DNA of 64,000 nt from CAWDPQ01 sp963804245 (GTDB lineage: Bacteria; Acidobacteriota; Vicinamibacteria; Vicinamibacterales; 2-12-FULL-66-21): assembly GCA_963804245.1 (NCBI GenBank), contig CAWDPQ010000020.1, positions 496,001-560,000 of the forward strand, read 5' to 3'. Shown here in pieces: positions 26,852-36,971 of this stretch. Position numbers and translations under genes: made by a program. The notes under the pieces are model-generated. The model was not told the origin of the DNA. It ran no database searches and saw only the letters and a list, made by a program, of their open reading frames with translations. The stretch's first letter is position 1. Each line of letters begins with the position of its first letter.

Positions 26852-29800
26852 ATGGCGACTCCGCACGCGCTGAGCGTCGGTGATGTCACGGAGCGGCGCC
26901 TCACCGCCGAGCATCTCGTGGCACGCGCGCTGGTCGAAGCGGCGACCTTCGCCGAGGCGGTGCCACGAATTCTCGAAGCGATCTGCGAAGCGCTCGGGTG
27001 GCACCACGGCGCGCTGTGGACCATCGATCGCGATGCCAGCGTCTTGCGCTGTGCGGAAGTCTGGCAGTCCCCATCGGTACGCCTGCCAGAATTCCTTGCA
27101 ATCAGCCGTTCCACTTCATTCCCGCGCGGCGTCGGACTTCCGGGGCGGGTCTGGGCCACGGGTCAGCCCAACTGGATCCCCGATGTCGTAGAGGACCCCA
27201 ATTTCCCTCGAGCGCCAATCGCCGCTCGTGAAGGGCTGCACAGCGCCTTCGGCTTCCCGATTCTCCTTCGCGGCGAAGTTCTGAGCGTGATGGAGTTTTT
27301 CAGCGGCGAAATCCGCGCGCCCGATGAAGGCCTGCTCTCGATGCTCACGAGTGTGGGCAACCAGATTGGGCTGTTCATCGATCGCAGGCACGCGCAGGAA
27401 GAGCTCGATCGGTTCTTCACATTGTCGCTCGACATGTTGTGCATCGCCGGATTCGACGGCTATTTCAAACGCGTCAATCCGGCGTGGCACCGCATCCTGG
27501 GCTACAGCGAAGCGGAGTTGCTGGCGCAGCCGTACATGAACTTCGTGCATCCCGACGATCGCGAGTCCACGGTTGCCGAAGCCGAGAAGCTGGACACCGG
27601 ACAGGAGGTGCTCTACTTCGAAAACCGCTATCTCCACAAAGACGGCACGATACGTTGGCTGCTCTGGACATCCACGCCGTACCCGGAGAAGCAGATGCTC
27701 TACGCGGCCGCTCGCGACATCACCGAGCGCAAGGCCGCGGAAGAGACGATGGCCTCCTACGCGCGCGAGCTCGAGACGACGCAGCGAGAGCTCGAGGACC
27801 AGGCGTCACGACTCGCGCAGCTCGTCAAGGAGCTCGAGCTGGCGAAGCGGCGTGCGGAAGAAGCGACCGAAGCGAAGAGTGCCTTCCTCGCCAACATGAG
27901 TCATGAGATCCGGACGCCGTTGAACGCGATCCTCGGCATGACGGCACTGGCCCTGCAGACCAAGCTGACGAGCGAACAGCGTGACTACCTGACGACGGTG
28001 AAGTCCTCGGCCGATGCGCTGCTCGAACTGATCAACGACATTCTCGATTTCTCGAAAATTGAGGCGCGCCGGCTCGATCTCGAGCGGACCGAGTTCGAAC
28101 TGCGGGAGACCGTGGGCGACACCGCCAAGCTGCTGGCGCTGCGCGGAAGCGAAAAAGGACTCGAGCTGGCGTGCCACATCGCCGCCGATGTCCCCGACGT
28201 GCTGCTCGGCGATCCGGGCAGGCTGGGGCAAGTGCTCTTGAACGTCATGGGGAACGCCGTCAAGTTCACTGACGAGGGAGAGGTCGTGCTGCGGGTCACA
28301 GTCGAGAACACGTCCGCGGCCAACGCGACGCTGCACTTCGCGGTGACCGACACCGGTATCGGCATCGCAGCCGACAAGCAGCGTCAGATTTTTCAAGCGT
28401 TTACTCAGGCCGACAGCTCCACGACGCGCCGCTACGGCGGCACCGGCCTCGGGCTGGCGATCGCACTCCGCCTGGTCGAACTGATGGGCGGCCGCATGTG
28501 GGTCGAGAGCGAGGTCGGACGTGGCAGTACGTTCCACTTCACGGCTGTTTTCGATACCCCCACCGTGCCGACCATTCGCTCGTCGCGAGAGCGACCGACC
28601 GGCCTCGAAGGTCTCCGCGTCCTCGTCGTCGACGACAACGCCACGAATCGCCGCATTCTCGAAGAGATGCTGGCCAGCTGGCACATGAAGCCGACGACGG
28701 TCAGCGCCGCGGCGGAGGCTATCGACGCCTTGCACGAAGCGTCGGCCGGCGGCGAGCGCTTCGACGTGATGATCTCCGACTGCCAGATGCCAGACGTTGA
28801 CGGCTTCATGCTGGCGAAGCGAATCAAGCACGATCATCGAATCGCTCAGACACCCATCGTGATGCTCACGTCGATCGGACAGCCCGACGATTCGGCGCGC
28901 TGTCGCAAGGTAGGCGTGGACGCGTATCTGAGCAAGCCGGTCAAGCATTCGGATCTGCTCGATGCTCTCGCCACGCTGTTCGGTGTCTCCACCCGGCGCA
29001 CGCACGAGGGGGACGCCGCCCCACCCGACGTTGCGTCTCGCCGTCGAGCGCTCAGAGTTCTGGTGGCCGAAGACAACATGGTCAACCGGAAGCTGGTGAC
29101 GACGCTGCTCCACAAGCGCGGGCACAAAGTGAAGGCGGTAGAGAACGGCCGGGCGGCGGTCGACGCAATCAGCGCAGCGCGCGGCGGCAAGTTCGACGTG
29201 GTGCTGATGGATCTGCAGATGCCGGAGATGAGCGGCTTCGAAGCAACTCAAGCGATCCGTCAAAAGGAGTCGCCCGATGGGCGGCACCTCCCAATCATCG
29301 CGTTGACGGCTCACGCCATGCAGGGAGACCGCGAACGTTGCCTCGCGGCTGGCATGGACGGCTACTTGTCGAAGCCCATCGACGTCGAGCTGCTGCTCGC
29401 GACAGTCGAGAAATTCGGAGCCGGCGCGGGGAACGCCCTGCCAACGAAACCCGCTCAACCCGAGTCCGGTGCGATCTTCGACGAGCAGGCTGTGTCTCGC
29501 CTACACCGGGCAGGATCGCCAGCTCCTCAGGCAGGTCGTTTCGATGTTCCGCTCGGATTACCCGTCGTCGTTGCGCCGCATCGAACACGCATTGCGGCGG
29601 AAGGACGGCGAGGCGCTCCGCATGGCCGCGCATGCTCTCAAGGGTGCGATTGCGACCGTCGGTTCGCCGGCGGGTCGGGAATCCGCCGCCGAGCTCGAGC
29701 GAATCGGACGCTCAGGCAATCTGGCCGATGCCAAGCGCGCGTACAAAGACTTGCGACAGAACCTGGAGCGTCTGGAGAAAGCCTTCATGGCCGCCGGTCT

Positions 29801-29879
29801 CGTGGGAAAACGACGTAATCGAAAAGGCTCGGGACGCGGGCGGAAGCGAACGTCACAGAGAAAGCGGGGTCGATCGTGA
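26852..29879 (+). CDS. hybrid sensor histidine kinase (GAF-PAS-HisKA-HATPase-REC-REC-Hpt), frameshifted
   Basis: This soluble hybrid kinase has a GAF domain (about 20-175), PAS (about 185-300, FDGYFKRVNPAWHRILGYS), phospho-acceptor His in NMSHEIRTPLNAILGM (about 350), ATPase with DTGIGIAADKQ and GGTGLGLAIAL, and two receivers (about 590-705 and 735-855) with Asp in MISDCQMPDVDG and VLMDLQMPEMSG. The frame drifts into nonsense after residue 880 and stops at 29818. The plus-one frame from about 29496 encodes an Hpt domain (LAYTGQDRQLLRQVV, then MAAHALKGAIATVG), ending at 29879 where it overlaps the next start. I therefore read the gene as one phosphorelay protein broken by one extra base at 29489-29496. 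Confidence 0.88.
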
Positions 29880-30715
29880 GCAGGATACTCGTCGTCGATG
29901 ACGATCGAACCACGCGCCATGTTCTGAGCAAGGTGTTGACCGGAGCGGGCTTCACGACCTCGGTGGCCAAAGATGGCGTCGAAGCGCTGAAGGCGCTGAA
30001 GGCTGGACGATTCGATGTGCTGCTCCTCGACGTCTGGATGCCGCGGATGAATGGGCTCGACCTCCTCAGCCGGCTCCGCAACGACAAGACGCGGCCACGC
30101 ATCGTCGTGATGACCTCGGATGACGCACCAGAAACGCTGCTCAAGGCCGTGCGCGAGCAGGCATTCAGGTACGTGCACAAGCCAGTCGAATCCGCCGTGC
30201 TGCTCCAGACCGTGCGTGATGTGCTCGAGGCGCCAGAACCGCCAGAGATCGAGGTGACATCGGCGCGCCCGGATTGGGTCGAGATCGTTGTGCCCTGCAC
30301 TCGTCAGGCGGCTGAGCACATCCAGACCGTGATGTCACACCTCGACACCGATCTGCCGGCCGACCTGCGCGAATCGATCGGCTACGCCTTCCGCGAGCTG
30401 CTATTGAATGCCGTCGAATGGGGAGGCCGGCTGGATCCGACGCGGAAGGTGCGCATTGCCTACCTCCGCGCGAAGCGCATGATCATGTATCGGATCGCCG
30501 ACCCGGGCCAGGGTTTCAACGTCGATGAGCTTCCGCACGCGGCCGTCGGGCAGCCGCCGGACGATCCCATCGCGCACATGCTGGTTCGCGAAGAGAAGGG
30601 ACTGAGACCGGGAGGATTCGGGTTGCTCAGCGTTCGCGCGAGCGTGGATGAATTGCTGTACAACGAAAAGCGGAACGAAGTCGTGTTCGTGAAGTATCTG
30701 GAATCTTCGAGCTGA
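29876..30715 (+). CDS. response regulator with C-terminal RsbW-like ATPase domain
   Basis: This 279-residue protein has an N-terminal receiver (1-120, Asp in VLLLDVWMPRMNG) and a C-terminal HATPase_c_2 domain (about 140-275) with the N-box-like RELLLNAVEWGG and ADPGQGF. The second domain is the fold of the anti-sigma kinases RsbW/SpoIIAB. GTG 29876 overlaps the Hpt-frame stop of the upstream kinase gene (GTGA), so the two are coupled and the regulator is the natural end of that phosphorelay. It may control a sigma factor through a STAS partner, such as the protein at 1584-1922, but no STAS gene is adjacent and this is inference. Confidence 0.88.
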   Translation: MSRILVVDDDRTTRHVLSKVLTGAGFTTSVAKDGVEALKALKAGRFDVLLLDVWMPRMNGLDLLSRLRNDKTRPRIVVMTSDDAPETLLKAVREQAFRYVHKPVESAVLLQTVRDVLEAPEPPEIEVTSARPDWVEIVVPCTRQAAEHIQTVMSHLDTDLPADLRESIGYAFRELLLNAVEWGGRLDPTRKVRIAYLRAKRMIMYRIADPGQGFNVDELPHAAVGQPPDDPIAHMLVREEKGLRPGGFGLLSVRASVDELLYNEKRNEVVFVKYLESSS

Positions 30716-30726
30716 CGCTGGAGAAG

Positions 30727-31413
30727 CTACGCCGCCCGGCGAACGTCTTTCTCAACCTGCCCGTCGCGGATCGAGATGACCCGGTGCGCATAGGCGGCAA
30801 TGTCCGCCTCGTGTGTGACCAGCACGATGGTGTTCCCACCTGAATGCAGCCGTTCGAAGACGCCCATGATCTCGTTGCCGGTCTTTGAATCCAGATTGCC
30901 GGTCGGCTCGTCAGCGAGCAGGATGGAAGGATTGTTGACGAGCGCGCGCGCGATGGCGACGCGCTGCCGCTGGCCGCCGGACAGCTCGTTCGGCCGATGC
31001 GTCGCCCGCGACATCAGCTCGACTTTCTCCAACGCCTGCTTCGCGCGATCCTGTCGTTCCTTCGCCGGCATGCCGGCGTAGATCAGCGGGAGCTCCACGT
31101 TGTGCAAGGCGGTGGCGCGTGGCAGCAGATTGAACGTCTGAAACACGAAGCCGATTTCCTCGTTCCTGATACGGGCGAGCTCGTCATCGTTCATCGATGC
31201 GACCTCCTTCCCGTTGAGCAGGTAGCTCCCCTTCGAGGGGGTGTCGAGGCAGCCCACGAGGTTCATCAGCGTGGACTTGCCGGAACCGGAAGGGCCCATG
31301 ATGGCCACGTATTCGCCACGCTCGATCTGCACCGAAACCCCGCGCAGGGCGTGAATCTCTTCCTGCCCCATGACGTAGGTCTTCCACAGGTCGCGCGTTT
31401 CAATCAGGCCCAT
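30727..31413 (-). CDS. ABC transporter ATP-binding protein (MacB/LolD type)
   Basis: This 228-residue ATPase has the complete family set: Walker A GPSGSGKSTLMNLVG, the Q-loop in FVFQTFNLLPRATALHNVELP, the signature LSGGQRQRVAIARAL and Walker B ILLADEPTGNLDS with the H-loop in VLVTHEAD. These are hallmarks of MacB/LolD/FtsE-like transporters that use mechanical coupling to a permease for envelope export. No permease gene is adjacent: its upstream neighbour on the same strand encodes a PilM-like protein and downstream lies a convergent gene. It may pair with a permease elsewhere. Confidence 0.92.
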   Translation of the reverse strand: MGLIETRDLWKTYVMGQEEIHALRGVSVQIERGEYVAIMGPSGSGKSTLMNLVGCLDTPSKGSYLLNGKEVASMNDDELARIRNEEIGFVFQTFNLLPRATALHNVELPLIYAGMPAKERQDRAKQALEKVELMSRATHRPNELSGGQRQRVAIARALVNNPSILLADEPTGNLDSKTGNEIMGVFERLHSGGNTIVLVTHEADIAAYAHRVISIRDGQVEKDVRRAA

Positions 31414-31451
31414 AAGCTGAATAATACGTTACGTTCAGGGCGGGTGTTTCA

Positions 31452-32258
31452 TCAGGCCAGGAGGCGGAAGCGTCCCGCAAGGGCCACACCAAGAAGGAGC
31501 GCAAAGGTCGCCGCCGCCCGGCCAAACCACCGACCCCGGCGAGGGGTATCGACGGGCGGCAAGAACGTCACGGCGGTGGCCAGACGCAGCGCGGGCGCGT
31601 AGTCCACGGCCCGGTCGGCCATTGCGGACGGCGTGACATCGAGGTCGTCCAGCGAATCCAGTGTCTCGGTCTCGAGGTTGAGCTCCTCGGCCAGCGGTTT
31701 CGCCAGCAGGCGCAGGTCGGGAAGATCTCCGCACATGACCACGCCGTCGACCTTCACGCCAAGCTGGCGGCCCACGACCCTGATGCCCTCCTGGATCTCC
31801 GGCGCCAGGTGCGAGACGAACAGGTATCGCTGCAGCAGTTGCTGATTCGGACGCGTGACGATCTTGTACCGCCACTCGACCCGACGCGAGTACAAGACTT
31901 CACCACGACGGACGATCGCAAACACGGCGCCTCGGCGCGACAGCGCCGCCCAGGCCGTGGCGTCAGAAGGACCATGCTCGCGCTCGGCAGCCAGGATTGC
32001 CAGCGCGCGCTCGGGGCTGATGATCGTTTCGATCGTGAAGCCGGCATCGGTTAAGGCTTTGAGCGTCGCCTCATCCGGACTCCAGGAGACGACACGCGCC
32101 TGTGGCGAGAAGCGCTTCCGCCGCCGAAGGGACTCCAGGCTGGAGGGCGGCCAGAACGGCGGTTCGATCACCACGACGGCGGACAACCGCGGCAGAATCA
32201 TCCCGCGGCGCACCTCCACGAGCACGCAGCCGTCTTCCGACAGTTCGATTCCAGTCAT
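31452..32258 (-). CDS. PilM/GspL-like protein with C-terminal membrane helix (tentative)
   Basis: The protein has 268 residues and no signal peptide. The order of beta strands and helices (IELSEDGCVLVEVRRG, then RRGEVLYSRRVEWRY and GVVMCGDLPDLRLLAKPLAEEL) recalls the actin-like fold of PilM or the cytoplasmic part of GspL, including a late GVVMCGD segment in place of the usual GGxxxxxGL loop. A single hydrophobic segment closes the chain (AAATFALLLGVALAG), as in GspL. ATG 32258 overlaps the stop of acs by 4 bases. No other pilus or secretion gene is nearby. The assignment is weak; a plain hypothetical protein is the alternative. Confidence 0.45.
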   Translation of the reverse strand: MTGIELSEDGCVLVEVRRGMILPRLSAVVVIEPPFWPPSSLESLRRRKRFSPQARVVSWSPDEATLKALTDAGFTIETIISPERALAILAAEREHGPSDATAWAALSRRGAVFAIVRRGEVLYSRRVEWRYKIVTRPNQQLLQRYLFVSHLAPEIQEGIRVVGRQLGVKVDGVVMCGDLPDLRLLAKPLAEELNLETETLDSLDDLDVTPSAMADRAVDYAPALRLATAVTFLPPVDTPRRGRWFGRAAATFALLLGVALAGRFRLLA

Positions 32259-34204
32259 CCTTCCTTCTCTTCGTACTCCGACTTCAACCGGGCCACGACG
32301 TTCGGATCTGCGAGCGTAGTCGTGTCACCAAGCGCCTTCCCTTCGGCGATATCGCGCAGCAGGCGGCGCATGATCTTCCCCGACCGTGTTTTCGGAAGAT
32401 CCGCGGCGAACAGAATCTGATCGGGACGTGCGATTGCCCCGATTTTCTTGACGACGTGATCTTTCAGTTCGTCGATCAGTGCGGCGGAAGGCTTGACGCC
32501 TTCCTTGACGGTGACGAACGCCGCGACCGCCTGTCCCTTGATCTCGTGAGGGCGTCCCACCACCGCCGCCTCGGCGACGTTCGGATGATCGACGAGCGCG
32601 CTCTCCACTTCCATCGTGCCCAGCCGATGTCCGGCAACATTCAACACGTCGTCTACTCGACCGAGCAGCCAGTAGAAACCGTCCTCATCGCGGCGTGCGC
32701 CGTCACCCGTGAAATAGACGCCGTCGTTCCAGCGGCTGAAGTACGTCTGCACGAAACGCTCGGGATCGCCGTAGATCCCCCGCAGCATGGACGGCCACGG
32801 GCGTGTGAGCGCGAGGAGTCCGCCGCCGGTGTCGACTCGTTTTCCCTGCGCGTCGCGGATCTCCGCCGAGATTCCCGGAAACGGCTGCGTCGCCGAGCCG
32901 GGCTTCGTGCTGGTGATGCCCGGCAGCGGCGTGATCAGGATTCCGCCAGTTTCGGTCTGCCACCACGTATCGACGATCGGGCAGCGTTCACGGCCGATGT
33001 TGACGTGGTACCAAATCCAGGCTTCCGGATTGATTGGCTCGCCAACCGAGCCGAGCAGTCGCAGGCTGCCCAAATCGCGCCGCGCCGGCCACTCCGTACC
33101 CCATCGCATGAAGGCGCGGATCGCCGTCGGCGCGGTATAAAGAATCGTCACGCCATAGCGTTCGATGAGCTCCCAGAAGCGATCCTTCTGCGGCCAGTCC
33201 GGTGCACCTTCGTACATCAGTACCGTTGCGCCGTTGGCGAGCGGCCCGTAGACCACATAGCTGTGTCCGGTGACCCAGCCGATGTCAGCCGTACACCAAT
33301 ACACGTCGGTGTCCTTGAGGTCGAACACCCATTTCGTCGTGGCGTAGGTACCTACGAGGTATCCACCTGTCGTGTGCACGATGCCCTTCGGCTTCCCGGT
33401 CGTGCCGGACGTGTAGAGGATGTAGAGCATGTCCTCGGAGTCCATGGCTTCGGGCTCGCAGTGCGGATCGGCATGCTGAACCAGACGGTGGTACCAGTGG
33501 TCGCGGCCTTCCTTGATGTCCACCGGAATCGGCGCGCCTGCCTGTCGCTGCACCACGACGACGTTCTTGATCGACGGCGTCTCGCGGAGCGCCTCATCGG
33601 CCATCTGCTTGAGCGGGACCACCTGGCCTCGACGGTAGCCTCCGTCCGCAGTAACCAACAGGACGGCTTGCGCGTCGTTGATCCGGTCGCGCAGCGACTC
33701 GGCGCTGAATCCGCCGAAGACCACGCTGTGGACAGCGCCGATCCGCGCGCAGGCCAGCATGGCGATGGCCAACTCCGGAATCATCGGCAGATAGAGGGCG
33801 ACACGGTCTCCCTTCTTCACGCCCAACGACTTGAGCACGTTGGCGAATGTGCCGACCTGCCTCAACAGGTCCCAGTAAGTGAGCGTCCGACGATCGCCCG
33901 GTTCCCCTTCCCAGATGATCGCCGCGGTGTTCCGCCGGGCCGTGCGCACGTGGCGATCGATGCAATTCACACTAACGTTGAGCTTGCCGCCGACGAACCA
34001 CTCGGCATGAGGCGACTTCCAGCGCGACACCTCGTCCCAGGGGCGCATCCACTCCAGCTGGCGGGCGAATTCGGCCCAAAACGCTTCGGGATCGGACGCA
34101 GCTCGACTGTAAACCTCTGGATCCGACACGTTGGCGGTCGTTCGCCAGGCCGGAGGCGGGGGGAAGCGACGTTCTTCCTTCAGCAGGGCATCGATTTCAG
34201 ACAT
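32255..34204 (-). CDS. acs: acetyl-CoA synthetase (AMP-forming)
   Basis: Acs activates acetate to acetyl-CoA through acetyl-AMP. I start it at ATG 34204 (MSEIDALLKEERRF), giving 649 residues, the usual length; a start 7 codons earlier is possible. Motifs in order: TSGTTGKPKGIVHTTGGYL (AMP-binding loop), ADIGWVTGHSY, DTWWQTETGG, YFTGDGARRDEDGFYW, GRVDDVLNVAGHR and the C-terminal PKTRSGKIMRRLLRDIA, whose Lys in SGK is the site of regulatory acetylation in studied enzymes. It is followed by the PilM-like gene in a 4-base overlap. Confidence 0.97.
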   Translation of the reverse strand: MSEIDALLKEERRFPPPPAWRTTANVSDPEVYSRAASDPEAFWAEFARQLEWMRPWDEVSRWKSPHAEWFVGGKLNVSVNCIDRHVRTARRNTAAIIWEGEPGDRRTLTYWDLLRQVGTFANVLKSLGVKKGDRVALYLPMIPELAIAMLACARIGAVHSVVFGGFSAESLRDRINDAQAVLLVTADGGYRRGQVVPLKQMADEALRETPSIKNVVVVQRQAGAPIPVDIKEGRDHWYHRLVQHADPHCEPEAMDSEDMLYILYTSGTTGKPKGIVHTTGGYLVGTYATTKWVFDLKDTDVYWCTADIGWVTGHSYVVYGPLANGATVLMYEGAPDWPQKDRFWELIERYGVTILYTAPTAIRAFMRWGTEWPARRDLGSLRLLGSVGEPINPEAWIWYHVNIGRERCPIVDTWWQTETGGILITPLPGITSTKPGSATQPFPGISAEIRDAQGKRVDTGGGLLALTRPWPSMLRGIYGDPERFVQTYFSRWNDGVYFTGDGARRDEDGFYWLLGRVDDVLNVAGHRLGTMEVESALVDHPNVAEAAVVGRPHEIKGQAVAAFVTVKEGVKPSAALIDELKDHVVKKIGAIARPDQILFAADLPKTRSGKIMRRLLRDIAEGKALGDTTTLADPNVVARLKSEYEEKEG

Positions 34205-34282
34205 GCGACTATCGTAGCGTGTCACGCCCCGGCAGGTTTGGACCTTGCTATTTTCGGGCGGACTGAGCGGAAACGTTAGGGT

Positions 34283-34810
34283 TCAGGCCTCCGGCGGCAG
34301 CACATCCACAGTCCCGAACGGCGGAGGCGGCGGCGGGGGCGGCGGTGCGTTTTTCTTGAAGATGGCCACTCCCAGCAGACCGCCGAGCATGCCGAAAATC
34401 AGACCGACGACGATGTAGTAGACGAGGCTGAAGACGAAACCGATGGCGTGGAAACCCGCATCGCCGGACGCACGCTCGATGGCGTCGCGGATTTCAGACG
34501 GCATGTCCGGATTGTTTGACAGCACCCAATCCAGCATGCGCTGCTGCATCGGTCCGGTGACGGCCTGCATGGGAATCGAAAGAATGACGGTGATGATTCC
34601 GCCAATCAAACCGGCCATCAGCCCAACGAGGGCGCCTTCCGAGGCAGGGATGCCGTAGGGCGACTGCTGCTGGCGCAGATATGCGGCCAGCACACCACCG
34701 GCGACGACCCACAGGCAGCAGCAGCAATTGCCGGCCTGCACGAGTGGCAGCGCCGACAACACGCCGATGAAAAGCCCACCCCAGAATGCCGGCTGCAGCC
34801 TGTCTGACAT
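34283..34810 (-). CDS. small polytopic membrane protein with poly-Pro tail
   Basis: Starting at ATG 34810, which shares one base with the upstream stop (TGATG), the protein has 175 residues. A hydrophobic segment with an unusual CCCC run (GNCCCCLWVVAGGVLAAYL) is followed by two or three more helices (LVGLMAGLIGGIITVILS, FVFSLVYYIVVGLIFGMLGG) and a proline run of nine near the C-terminus. Glycine-rich helices and four adjacent cysteines are features of membrane-proximal small proteins in these bacteria, but I cannot assign a function. It is in an operon with inositol-phosphate synthase. Confidence 0.7.
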   Translation of the reverse strand: MSDRLQPAFWGGLFIGVLSALPLVQAGNCCCCLWVVAGGVLAAYLRQQQSPYGIPASEGALVGLMAGLIGGIITVILSIPMQAVTGPMQQRMLDWVLSNNPDMPSEIRDAIERASGDAGFHAIGFVFSLVYYIVVGLIFGMLGGLLGVAIFKKNAPPPPPPPPPFGTVDVLPPEA

Positions 34811-36125
34811 CAGTCGTCGTACTCCAGACCGAGGTGCGTGATGAGATCCTCGCCGCGAAGATATCGCAGAGTGTTCTTCAACTTCATCAACTGAATGAAC
34901 AGGTCGTGTTCCGGATACAACCCGGGTGCGTGCATCGGACTCTTGAAGTAGAAGGACAGCCATTCCTGGATGCCGGCCATCCCGGAGCGCTTCGCCAGAT
35001 CGAGAAAGAGCGCCGTGTCAAGAACGATCGGAGCCGCAAGGATGCTGTCGCGGCACAGGAAGTTGATCTTCAACTGCATGGCGGTATCCGAGCCAGCCGA
35101 AGATGTCAACGTTGTCCCATCCCTCTTTGTTGTCGCCGCGGGGCGGGTAGTAGTTGATGCGGACCACATGACACAACTTCTTATACAGGTCGGGGTAGAG
35201 ATCGGGCTGGAAAATATAGTCCAAGACCGATTTCTTGCTCTCTTCCTTCGTCTTGAACGATTCGGGATCGTCGAGGACTTCGCCGTCGCGGTTGCCCAGG
35301 ATGTTTGTTGAGTACCACCCTTCGACACCCAGCAGTCGCGCTTTGAGTCCCGGCGCGATCATCGTCTTCATCAGCGTCTGTCCGGTCTTCAGGTCTTTGC
35401 CCGCGACGGGAGTGCCAGTCTCCTGGGCGAGTTGCAACAGGGCTGGAATGTCGGCGCTCAAATTCGGGGCGGCGTTGGCGTAGGGGATGCCCTCCTTTAT
35501 CGCCGCGTAGGCATACACCATGCTCGACGGGATGGAGTCGTCGTTGGCCTCGAGGGCCTTTTCGAACGACGCGAGACTGGCGTGGGCCGCCGTCTCCGTC
35601 AGGTAGATCTCCGTGCTGCCGCACCAGATCAGAACCAGACGATCCAGCGCGTGCTGGCTCTTGAACCTGCGGATATCCTCGCGCAGCTGGTCGGCCAGCT
35701 CGCGCTTGTTGGCGCCCTTCTTCACGTTCGGGCCGTCGAGCCTCTTCACGTAGCGGCGGTCGAACACGGCGGGCCAGGGGCGGATTTGCTCGAGCTCGGG
35801 CTTGATCTGATCGAGGAGCGAGGTCTCGAGCACCCCGGCCGTTTTGGCGGCTTCGTAGGCGTTGTCTTCGAAGATGTCCCACGTACCGAACACCAGATCG
35901 TCGAGTTTGGCCAGCGAAACGAAGTCGGCAATCCGCGGGGATCTTGCTTCCGTCCGTTTGCCGAGCCTTACGGTCCCCATCTGGGTGAGCGAACCGTAGG
36001 GCTTCGCCAGTCCCTTCCGTATCGCGAGCACACCGCCAATGGTGGTCGTGCTCACCGCCCCCATTCCTACGAGGAGGATGCCCAAGTTTGCCGCGAGCAT
36101 CTGCGATTTTCGGCGCGTTTTTCAC
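34810..36125 (-). CDS. ino1: inositol-3-phosphate synthase, broken by two one-base slips
   Basis: The enzyme converts glucose-6-phosphate to inositol-3-phosphate using NAD, the entry to inositol lipids. The main frame (36100 to about 35085) reads KPYGSLTQMGTVRLGKR, WDIFEDNAYEAAKTAGVL and WYSTNILGNRDGEVL, then KEGWDNVDIFGWLGY. There it shifts: the family's next segment, MQLKINFLCRDSILAAPIVL, lies in the neighbouring frame and runs to a stop at 34810 (...THLGLEYDD). At the N-terminus another frame from GTG 36125 supplies KNAPKIADARGKLG, joining the GILLVGMGAV Rossmann loop through one extra G in the run at 36081-36083. With both bases removed the protein is full length, about 437 residues. Consensus error is the likely cause. 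Confidence 0.85.
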
Positions 36126-36200
36126 GATCGGCGACTATATCATTGCGATTTGACGACCTCGATCCCCCTCGCCGGGATCGTTTTCTTCACGGATTCATGC

Positions 36201-36762
36201 ATGCGCTGGCTTCGAAAATCGCAGCTCGATCCCCTGGCGGTGACCATGTCGGGCGTGAAGCTCGCCGATCGGCTGCTGGTGCTGGGCGGAAGCGATACCG
36301 CCCTCATCGGCGCCCTGGCCGGCAAGGCCGGGTTGACCGGTCGAACGGTTGTCGTGGATGCGAGCCCGGCGGTGACGTCGGCTTCGGCAACCGCCGTCGA
36401 GCGAGACGGTCATCTCATCGAGTCGTTCACAGCACCCTGGTCCATGCTGCCATTCGATCCCCACGCGTTCGATGTCGTCGTGGTCCGTGACGTGCTGAAC
36501 GCGCTGTCTCCCGAGGAGCGTCTCCGCTGCGCGCAGGAAGTGCATCGAGTCCTGCGACCCGGCGGCCGCGCTGTCGTGATCGAGGGCAAGACACAGAGCC
36601 TGCTCGGAGGTCTGCTCGGAGCTACTCCTCCGGTGGATCCTCAGGTACGGCCGGAGCGGAGGCGCCAGCCACGTTCTCGACGCGGCAGGTTTCCGCGCCG
36701 CCCGCCCGCTCGCCGAGCGCGGAGGCCAGCAGTTCGTCGAGGGCATCAAGGCGAACGAATAA
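36201..36762 (+). CDS. class I SAM-dependent methyltransferase, frameshifted
   Basis: The start ATG 36201 gives MRWLRKSQLDPLAVTMSGVK; upstream codons in the open frame do not look coded. The chain has the Rossmann-type region LLVLGGSDTALIGALA, a FDVVVVRDVLNAL motif and VHRVLRPGGRAVVIEG, the pattern of SAM-dependent methyltransferases. After ATPPVDPQ the reading frame turns into Arg/Pro-rich noise, whereas one base later the frame gives SGGASHVLDAAGFRAARPLA and stops at 36762. One extra base at 36644-36646 explains this. It is about 187 residues without the slip. It faces ino1 head to head; the methyl acceptor is unknown. Confidence 0.75.
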
Positions 36763-36971
36763 CGGCAGAGTTAGACGGTCAGGTGCCGCGTGCTGCGTGC
36801 CCGCACGTGCTCGGGCAACGTGCTCTGTCCCATTCCCGCGTCTGGCTGTCCATTCCAGAGCACAGGGAAAGTGTTGCGCCGCCAACAGTTCAATCGATTG
36901 TCGGCCGAAATTGTGAGATGGCGTAGTCCGTCGCTCGGCAAGTGTTTTGCCCGTTCGAGTCCCGTACCGGC

